A program made the translations under genes and the position numbers. The notes beneath the pieces were generated by a model, which worked only from the letters and a program-made list of their open reading frames with translations, did no database searches and was not told the DNA's origin. From Klebsiella pneumoniae (GTDB lineage Bacteria; Pseudomonadota; Gammaproteobacteria; Ga0077536), in assembly GCA_945876945.1 (NCBI GenBank), contig CAMCQE010000018.1:1-44871 (forward strand): a stretch of 44,871 bases of DNA, written 5' to 3'. Position 1 is the first letter of the stretch; each line of letters opens with the position of its first letter. This document shows positions 39,946 to 44,871 of the stretch, piece by piece.

Positions 39946-39978
39946 AAACGCCGGCGCTGTGCAAGCACGCCGGCGTTT
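39946..39978. terminator. Bidirectional intrinsic terminator
   Basis: AAACGCCGGCG, 11-base loop, CGCCGGCGTTT form an 11-bp perfect stem with A and T ends, suited to terminate both the BVMO (+) and alcohol dehydrogenase (-) transcripts. A second, bulged hairpin (GGGCAAGGCG...CGCCCTTGCCC, 39911-39936) lies just before it. Confidence 0.8.
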
Positions 39979-39994
39979 CAGTTTCCGCGCCGAC

Positions 39995-41086
39995 CTAGTC
40001 GAAGGTCAGCACCGTGCGGGTTACTTCGCCCGCGGTCATGGCGCGGAAGGCTTCGCTGATGTTTTCCAGTTTCTCGTGACGGGTCACCATGCCGTCGAGA
40101 TCGAGCCGTCCCTGACGGTAGAAATCGAGATAGCGCGGCGCGTCCAGCGTGAAGCGGTTCGAGCCCATCATGCAGCCCATGATGCGTTTCTCCTGAAAGA
40201 AATGCCCCGGATTCAGGTTCACCGTCTGGCCCGCCGGGATCGCCCCCACCAGAATCGCCGTGCCGCGCGGCGCCAAACAATAAAACGCCTGCTCGAGGAG
40301 TTTCGGCACCCCCACCGCTTCAAAGGCATAGTCGGCGCCGCCCTTGGTCATTTTCTTGATGGTTTTCACCACATCCAGCCCTTCCGGATTGATGACGTCG
40401 GTGGCGCCAAAGCGGCGGGCGTTCTCCAGCTTTTGGTTCATCAGATCCACCGCGATGATTTGCCGCGCGCCGGCAATGCGCGCGCCCTGAATCACCGAGA
40501 TCCCAACGCCCCCGGCGCCAAACACCACCACGCTCGAACCCGGCACGACCTGCGCGGTGTTCAACGCCGCACCGACGCCGGTCGTCACCGCGCAACCCAC
40601 CAGCGCCGCGCGGTCAAACGGAATGTCCTTGTCGATTTTCACCACCGCGCGGTGATGCAACAGCATGGCTTCGGCAAAGCCGCCCAGATCGACAAACGCA
40701 TGCACCATGCTGCCGCCCTGCGACAGGCGCGGCGTGCCGTCTGCCGGGCGCTGGCTCGCGCCGCGGTCTACGCACAGATGGGTGCGGCCCTGCACGCACT
40801 GGGCGCAGGCGCCGCAGAACAGCGAAGTGCAGGCGATGACGTGGTCGCCAACGGCAACGTTACGCACTGCTGCGCCCACCGCGACCACGATGCCGGCGGG
40901 TTCGTGCCCGAGCACCGCCGGAGTGGGAGAGGCCACCCCGCCATGCACGACGTGGAGGTCGCTGTGGCAGACGCCGCAGGCCATGGTTTTGACCAGCACT
41001 TCTTCCGGGCCCGGATCGGCCACATCAATATCCTCCAGCGACAGGTCCTGATTGATTTGGCGAAAAACGGCGGCTTTGATTTTCAT
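39995..41086 (-). CDS. Zinc-dependent alcohol dehydrogenase (MDR family)
   Basis: A 363-residue medium-chain dehydrogenase oxidising an alcohol with NAD(P). The catalytic zinc site is CGVCHSDLH and GHEPAG, with a further Cys in VGCAVTTGVGAAL. The structural zinc has four Cys in FCGACAQCVQGRTHLC. The Rossmann motif is VVVFGAGGVGISVIQGA; the Asp in IAVDLM suggests NAD preference. The overall pattern (GCAVTTGVGAALNTA) matches class III/long-chain alcohol dehydrogenases, such as those found with Baeyer-Villiger genes. It is the last gene of the YghU-HIBCH-ADH unit, 38 bases after HIBCH. It could oxidise the alcohol that supplies or results from the monooxygenase. Confidence 0.92.
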   Translation of the reverse strand: MKIKAAVFRQINQDLSLEDIDVADPGPEEVLVKTMACGVCHSDLHVVHGGVASPTPAVLGHEPAGIVVAVGAAVRNVAVGDHVIACTSLFCGACAQCVQGRTHLCVDRGASQRPADGTPRLSQGGSMVHAFVDLGGFAEAMLLHHRAVVKIDKDIPFDRAALVGCAVTTGVGAALNTAQVVPGSSVVVFGAGGVGISVIQGARIAGARQIIAVDLMNQKLENARRFGATDVINPEGLDVVKTIKKMTKGGADYAFEAVGVPKLLEQAFYCLAPRGTAILVGAIPAGQTVNLNPGHFFQEKRIMGCMMGSNRFTLDAPRYLDFYRQGRLDLDGMVTRHEKLENISEAFRAMTAGEVTRTVLTFD

Positions 41087-41124
41087 GAGCGTGAACCTTT
41101 GAAAGAGTGGATGCGGTTACGGAT

Positions 41125-42270
41125 TCAGGCTTGCGCGCCCAGATCGGCCAGCGGATGCGTGGCCGCCGACCAGGGACTGGCGAAGTAGCCGTCGACCCAG
41201 TCGTCGGCGACCTCACCCACGCTGGCCGGCTGCCAACGGGGCTGCTTGTCCTTGTCGATCAGCAGGGCGCGGATCCCCTCGGCCAAATCCGGACGCGCGG
41301 CGCAGGTGAGGGCGGCGACCAGTTCGGCGCGGAAGACCTCGGCCAGCGACGCGCGTTGCAGACGCCGCTGCAAGGCAATCGACAGCACCGCGGTGCTGGG
41401 CGAGCCGGCCTTGAGCGTGGCGGCGCCGCGCGCAAACCACTCGTTGCGCGCGGCCAGCGCGCCGATGGCGGCGACGATGTCGGCGGCGTCGTGGTGGCTG
41501 CAGGCCGTGTTGATCAAATCGAAGTGCTCGCGCAGCGGGCCTGGCGCGCTGGGGGTGGCGAAGCCGTTTAGCAGTTGCGTGAGCCTCGTGTGGTTGCGCG
41601 CGGCGTCGGCCTGCCAGGGCGCGGCTTGCAGGGCCGCCAGCACTGCGGGTTTATTCGCGTGCGCAATCTCGATGTCGGCCAGGCCGGCAAAGATGGCGTC
41701 CGGCGCGTTTAACTGCGCGGCGGTAAGCGCGAGAAAAATCCCGGTCTTACCCGGCGCACGCGCCAGAAACCAGCTGCCGCCCACATCCGGAAACAGACCG
41801 ATGTTGATTTCCGGCATCGCCAGCCGGAGCTTGTCGGTCACCACGCGATGACTGCAGCCGGCCATCAGGCCCATGCCACCGCCCATCACCACCCCGTGAC
41901 CCCAGCACAGCAGCGGCTTTGGATAGTGATGCAGGAAGTAGTCGAGGCGGTATTCGCGCGAAAAGAAATCGAGCGCGTAGGCGTTGGCGCGAATGTCGTC
42001 GCGCTCGGCGCTGGCGTGATGCGCGAGGCAGGCGGCGTGCAGCTCGGTCAGATCTGCCCCGGCGCAGAACGCACGCTCGCCGGCGCCTTCCAGCAGCACC
42101 AGCGCGATGCCCGGATCTCGGGCCCAGGCCTGCAGCTGCGGCCACAGCAGATCCACCATGGCAACGGTCAGCGAGTTAAGAGATTTCTCGGCGTTCAACC
42201 GCGCCACGCCGAGGCGCAGGCCCCCGGCGGTGGGCAGTTCTTCGAACAGGACGGGCGCGGTGTCGGTCAT
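41125..42270 (-). CDS. 3-hydroxyisobutyryl-CoA hydrolase-type crotonase
   Basis: A 381-residue crotonase-superfamily protein of the HIBYL-CoA hydrolase group, which releases 3-hydroxyisobutyrate from its CoA ester in valine and branched-acid breakdown. Oxyanion segments are GERAFCAGADLTEL and GHGVVMGGGMGLMAGCSHRV. The catalytic Glu and Asp are in MPEINIGLFPDVGGSWFLAR. The long C-terminal extension (>100 residues, with SIALQRRLQRASLAEVF and DLAEGIRALLIDKDKQPRW) distinguishes it from enoyl-CoA hydratases. It starts 12 bases after yghU in the same unit, with a poor Shine-Dalgarno. Valine, or a related branched acyl-CoA from the island, is the likely source. Confidence 0.9.
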   Translation of the reverse strand: MTDTAPVLFEELPTAGGLRLGVARLNAEKSLNSLTVAMVDLLWPQLQAWARDPGIALVLLEGAGERAFCAGADLTELHAACLAHHASAERDDIRANAYALDFFSREYRLDYFLHHYPKPLLCWGHGVVMGGGMGLMAGCSHRVVTDKLRLAMPEINIGLFPDVGGSWFLARAPGKTGIFLALTAAQLNAPDAIFAGLADIEIAHANKPAVLAALQAAPWQADAARNHTRLTQLLNGFATPSAPGPLREHFDLINTACSHHDAADIVAAIGALAARNEWFARGAATLKAGSPSTAVLSIALQRRLQRASLAEVFRAELVAALTCAARPDLAEGIRALLIDKDKQPRWQPASVGEVADDWVDGYFASPWSAATHPLADLGAQA

Positions 42271-42282
42271 GGCAAGGCGCTT

Positions 42283-43140
42283 TCAGGTGGTGGCCGGGCG
42301 GTCAAAATCGCTGGCGTCGTGACGCTCGGCGAGCTGCTGGTCTTCCGGGCCCCAGGTCTTGTTCACCCGCTTGCCGCGCTTAACGGCCGGGCGCGCGCCG
42401 ATGTCCTGGGCCCAGCGCAGCACGTTTTGGTAGGAGCGGACGTCCAGAAATTCCTGCGCGTTGTAGAGGTCGCCGGTGATCAGCACGCCATACCAGGGGA
42501 AGACCGCGATGTCGGCAATGGTGTACTCGTCGCCAATGAGGTAGCGGCGCTCCGCGAGGTTGCGGTCCAGCACATCGAGCTGACGCTTCACTTCCATGGT
42601 GAAGCGATTGATGCAGTACTCCATCTTGGTCGGCGCGTAGCTGTAGAAGTGACCAAAACCGCCGCCCAGATAGGGCGCGCTGCCCATCTGCCAGAACAGC
42701 CAGGACAAACACTCGGCGCGGGCCGCGCCAGACTTGGGCAGCAGGGCGTCAAACTTTTCGGCGAGGTACATCACGATCGCGGCGGACTCAAACACCCGCG
42801 TCGGCGGCGTGGTGCTGCAGTCGAGCAGGGCCGGAATTTTCGAGTTGGGATTGATCGCCACAAAGTCGCTGCCGAACTGGTCGCCCTTGCTGATATCAAT
42901 CAGGAAGGCGTCGTATTCGGCGCCGCTGTGGCCCAGCGCCAGCAGCTCTTCCAGCATGATGGTGACTTTGGCGCCGTTCGGCGTGCCCAGCGAATACAGC
43001 TGTAGCGGATGCTGGCCACGGGGCAGTACTTTCTCATGCGTGGCGCCCGCAATGGGGCGATTGATCTTGGCCCAGGTGCCGCCGGACTCGGAATCCCAGG
43101 TCCAGACTTTGGGCGGCGTGTAATCGGTAGCGTCGGTCAT
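42283..43140 (-). CDS. yghU: YghU-type glutathione S-transferase (Nu-class disulfide reductase)
   Basis: A 285-residue GST. The family N-terminus (YTPPKVWTWDSESGGTWAKI, then NRPIAGATHEKVLPRGQHPL) and LGTPNGAKVTIMLEELL are diagnostic of YghU/YfcG-like enzymes. NSKIPALLDCSTTPPTRVFE carries the cis-Pro and ESAAI GSH-binding elements. YghU binds two GSH and reduces disulfides in vitro. QMGSAPYLGGGFGHFY and the C-terminal extension complete the match. It is the first gene of the YghU-HIBCH-ADH operon and is divergent from the sox cluster. It probably serves thiol redox or peroxide defence; its place with catabolic genes may be incidental. Confidence 0.93.
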   Translation of the reverse strand: MTDATDYTPPKVWTWDSESGGTWAKINRPIAGATHEKVLPRGQHPLQLYSLGTPNGAKVTIMLEELLALGHSGAEYDAFLIDISKGDQFGSDFVAINPNSKIPALLDCSTTPPTRVFESAAIVMYLAEKFDALLPKSGAARAECLSWLFWQMGSAPYLGGGFGHFYSYAPTKMEYCINRFTMEVKRQLDVLDRNLAERRYLIGDEYTIADIAVFPWYGVLITGDLYNAQEFLDVRSYQNVLRWAQDIGARPAVKRGKRVNKTWGPEDQQLAERHDASDFDRPATT

Positions 43141-43223
43141 GGCGAGTTCCTGCGGTGTAGGGGCTGCGAGTATAACGGGGCGTCCTGCGCTGGCGAGACG
43201 GGCGCCCGATCCGGGTTTTGCAA

Positions 43224-43251
43224 TTGCCTCGTCGGCATTAACTGCTAACCT
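43224..43251 (+). promoter_or_regulatory. Possible promoter of the sox locus
   Basis: TTGCCT (43224-43229), a 16-base spacer and an extended -10 TGCTAACCT (hexamer 43246-43251) lie ~95 bases upstream of the first small ORF. The match is fair and is not supported by other evidence. Confidence 0.35.
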
Positions 43252-43346
43252 CCAGCAGGCTTCGCGGGGTGGCCCGAGCGCCTACCCAATCGCCAGCGCG
43301 CCAGCGTGGCCTTTTGCACAGATTTTTTCGTTCAGGAGAGAGCCCG

Positions 43347-43580
43347 ATGCGTTCCAATCAATCGCTGGTGCACGGCGTAGGCTGCAACATCAATCATCGC
43401 GATTGCGGCGCGGCCAAGATCGCCAATGCCGAAGCGGCAGTGAAGGCCCGCGCCACCGAAACCGCCACCCATCAGAACGCGCTGGCCCAGTGCCGCAAGG
43501 CACTCACCGAGCGCTTCCCCGCGCTGTCCTCGATGACCGGCCTGATGGCGCTCGATGGCACGCTGGAGACCTTCAGCTAG
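43347..43580 (+). CDS. 77-residue protein of unknown function ahead of soxYZA
   Basis: A small cytoplasmic-looking protein with a strong Shine-Dalgarno (AGGAGAG, 7 bases before the ATG). There is no signal peptide or membrane segment. The N-terminus has two Cys in VGCNINHRDCG (C13, C20), followed by an Ala-rich helix with evenly spaced charges (~residues 22-56) and a third Cys (C49). The C-terminal part (SSMTGLMALDGTLETF) is not familiar. I do not recognise the family. It is 53 bases before soxY, with an intervening hairpin, so it may share the sox promoter while being made at a different level. A role in sulfur metabolism is inferred only from position. Confidence 0.7.
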   Translation: MRSNQSLVHGVGCNINHRDCGAAKIANAEAAVKARATETATHQNALAQCRKALTERFPALSSMTGLMALDGTLETFS

Positions 43581-43594
43581 GCGCTGCTCAAACC

Positions 43595-43619
43595 CACGCC
43601 GCAGCTCAGCTGCGGCGTG
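43595..43619 (+). terminator. Strong hairpin just before the soxY ribosome-binding site
   Basis: CACGCCGCAG, 5-base loop, CTGCGGCGTG is a 10-bp perfect stem with no T tract. It ends one base before the soxY Shine-Dalgarno GGAGG (43621-43625). It could be a partial terminator, an RNA-stability element or a translational control hairpin. Confidence 0.55.
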
Positions 43620-43632
43620 CGGAGGAATCTGG

Positions 43633-44088
43633 ATGCCCCTCTCGCGCAGAAATTTTATGGTGACCGCTGTGCAGGCCAGTGTGTCGATGCTGACCTTGCT
43701 CGCGCCGCGTTGGGTGCTCGCCGCCGACCGCCGGCCGGCGTTCGACGCCACTGGGATCGACGCTGCGCTGCAAGCCCTCGGTCTGTCGCCGCCGCAGGAC
43801 ACCGCAGAGATTCTCTTCAAGGCCCCGGAGATTGCCGAGAACGGCGCGGTGGTGCCGGTGGAAGTCGAAAGCCGGTTGCCCAACACCCGCGCCATGCTGC
43901 TGCTGGTGGAAAAAAATCCGCACGTGCTCTCCGCGCGTTTCGAGTTTCCCGCCGGCACCGAGCCCTTCTTCGCCACGCGGGTGAAGATGGCCGAAACCTC
44001 GCGCCTCCACGCCATCGCCCTTACCGACAGCGGCAACTTCTACACCACGCGCCTCGTCAAGGTCACCCTTGGCGGTTGCGGCGGTTAA
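43633..44088 (+). CDS. soxY: Thiosulfate-oxidation carrier protein SoxY
   Basis: A 151-residue periplasmic carrier of sulfur intermediates. The C-terminal GGCGG ending supplies the swinging-arm Cys that is conjugated with thiosulfate by SoxXA. The N-terminus has a twin-arginine signal (SRRNFMVTAVQASVSML, with LAA cleavage near residue 31), as in other SoxY. The middle shows SoxY strands (VVPVEVESRLPNTRAMLLLV; PFFATRVKMAETSRLHAIAL). GGAGG lies 7 bases before the ATG at 43633; an upstream in-frame extension would destroy the signal peptide. soxZ follows 18 bases later, its obligate heterodimer partner. Confidence 0.95.
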   Translation: MPLSRRNFMVTAVQASVSMLTLLAPRWVLAADRRPAFDATGIDAALQALGLSPPQDTAEILFKAPEIAENGAVVPVEVESRLPNTRAMLLLVEKNPHVLSARFEFPAGTEPFFATRVKMAETSRLHAIALTDSGNFYTTRLVKVTLGGCGG

Positions 44089-44106
44089 CTTTCATGGAGC
44101 GCGTTG

Positions 44107-44418
44107 ATGCCTGATCCCATGCTCATTCGTGCGGTGCTGAAAGGCGAGACGGTGGAGGTCAAGGCGCTCATCGCCCATGTGATGGAAACCGGCCAGCGCA
44201 AGGACGCCGACGGCAACCTCGTGCCGGCGCATTACATCGAAACCCTCACCGCCACCTGCGGCGGTCGGGAAGTGTTTCGGGCGGAGTGGGGCGCGTCGAT
44301 TGCGCGCAATCCCTATCTCGCCTTTCGCTTCAAGGGCGCGCGCATCGGCGACAAAATTACGCTCACCTGGACCGACACGGCCGGCGAGTCGCGCAGCGAT
44401 GCAGCCACTATTCGCTAA
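44107..44418 (+). CDS. soxZ: Thiosulfate-oxidation carrier partner SoxZ
   Basis: A 103-residue immunoglobulin-like protein that forms the SoxYZ heterodimer, the carrier for thiosulfate oxidation in the periplasm. It has no signal of its own; the dimer is exported by the SoxY Tat signal. Typical strands: VEVKALIAHVMETGQRKDAD, HYIETLTATCGGREVF, and AEWGASIARNPYLAFRFKGA. The ATG at 44107 has GGAG 7 bases before it and is preferred over a TTG at 44104. Its 3' end overlaps the soxA start by 20 bases, suggesting coupling. Confidence 0.95.
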   Translation: MPDPMLIRAVLKGETVEVKALIAHVMETGQRKDADGNLVPAHYIETLTATCGGREVFRAEWGASIARNPYLAFRFKGARIGDKITLTWTDTAGESRSDAATIR

Positions 44419-44871
44419 GCGCCTGCGCGGTCTGGGCGCGCTGCTGTTGGGAAGCCTTGCCCTGGCCGCCGCCGCGAGCGACGACGCGCTCCGCGAGTAC
44501 CGTGAAATGTTTGGCGACGATAATCCGGCCGCGCTGTGGGAAGCGCGCGGCGAACAGCTATGGCAGACCGCGCGCGGGCCGCATCACGCCAGCCTCGCCG
44601 GCTGCGATCTCGGGCTTGGGCCCGGCGTGGTGAAGGGCGCCTACGCCCAGATGCCCCGCTGGTTTGCCGACACCGCGCGCGTGGAAGATCTCGAATCGCG
44701 ACTGCTCAGCTGCATGACCGAACTGCAGGGATTCCCGCGCGACGCGCTGCTGAAAACGCGCTTTGGCGACGGCGAGCGCAAGTCCGATTTGGAAGCGCTG
44801 GCCGCCTACGTGGTGGGCGCCTCGCGCGGTGCCGAAATTCGACTGCCGCTACAGCATCCCGCCGAGCAGGC
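44399..44871 (+). CDS. soxA: SoxA, diheme/monoheme cytochrome c subunit of SoxXA, cut by window end
   Basis: The first ~157 residues of SoxA, which with SoxX couples thiosulfate to the SoxY Cys. A signal peptide (RLRGLGALLLGSLALAAA) is followed by the family sequence: LREYREMFGDDNPAALWEA, RGPHHASLAGCDLGLGPGVV, KGAYAQMPRWFADTARVEDL, ESRLLSCMTELQGF. The first domain carries Cys in LAGCDLG and LLSCMTE where diheme SoxA has its first heme, but no CxxCH is seen here, so this may be a monoheme SoxA. The C-terminal heme domain lies beyond the window. The start ATG overlaps the end of soxZ. Confidence 0.93.
   Translation, partial: MQPLFAKRLRGLGALLLGSLALAAAASDDALREYREMFGDDNPAALWEARGEQLWQTARGPHHASLAGCDLGLGPGVVKGAYAQMPRWFADTARVEDLESRLLSCMTELQGFPRDALLKTRFGDGERKSDLEALAAYVVGASRGAEIRLPLQHPAEQ

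Overview
The window is a high-GC, gene-dense bacterial segment. From about position 577 onward it looks like one gammaproteobacterial genome. The support is the gene set: DbpA with its specific C-terminal domain, an OpgD-type glucan protein, YpfJ-, YghU- and YqjG-type proteins, and the AcnD/PrpF form of the methylcitrate cycle. The order is not resolved. The first ~580 bases do not belong with the rest. They carry the 3' end of a transketolase gene and the 5' third of a type I glyceraldehyde-3-phosphate dehydrogenase gene, an arrangement typical of Alphaproteobacteria. They join in mid-gene to a decapitated dbpA across a few bases of microhomology, most likely an assembly chimera.

Layout. 577-2825: two overlapping DEAD-box RNA helicase genes (dbpA, rhlE-like). 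2899-7795 (minus): a PEP-CTERM secreted protein behind a possible sigma-54 promoter, a microbial-type poly(ADP-ribose) glycohydrolase, and a 944-residue TPR protein resembling PrsT of PEP-CTERM systems. 7973-10448: glutathionyl-hydroquinone reductase, a luciferase-like flavin oxidoreductase preceded by a tiny coupled ORF, and a small secreted protein. 10592-18848: a CoA-transferase pair, then a GntR regulator with a palindromic operator, prpB, prpC, acnD and prpF, i.e. propionyl-CoA oxidation by the methylcitrate cycle. 18900-24890: opgD, a MaoC-fold protein with a probable CTG start, a zinc metallopeptidase and glycogen phosphorylase.

24897-43140 is a catabolic island: acyl-CoA synthetase, SCP2-like protein and alpha/beta hydrolase (one operon); a tungsten-type aldehyde:ferredoxin oxidoreductase with a MoaD-like partner; a CaiB/BaiF CoA-transferase; a flavoprotein with the active-site signature of nitroalkane oxidase; an SDR lacking the catalytic Tyr; enoyl-CoA hydratase; a classical acyl-CoA dehydrogenase; a Cys-less thiolase-like protein with a DUF35 partner (resembling steroid side-chain aldolases); a Baeyer-Villiger monooxygenase; and a zinc alcohol dehydrogenase / 3-hydroxyisobutyryl-CoA hydrolase / YghU-type GST operon. 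Together these could open a cyclic or branched ketone or alcohol, activate the acid to a CoA ester, beta-oxidise it and release propionyl-CoA for the prp operon. The substrate cannot be read from the sequence.

43347-44871 starts a thiosulfate-oxidation (sox) locus: a 77-residue unknown protein, a strong hairpin, then soxY, soxZ and the first part of soxA, which runs off the window. No rRNA, tRNA, CRISPR array, transposase or integrase gene was recognised.
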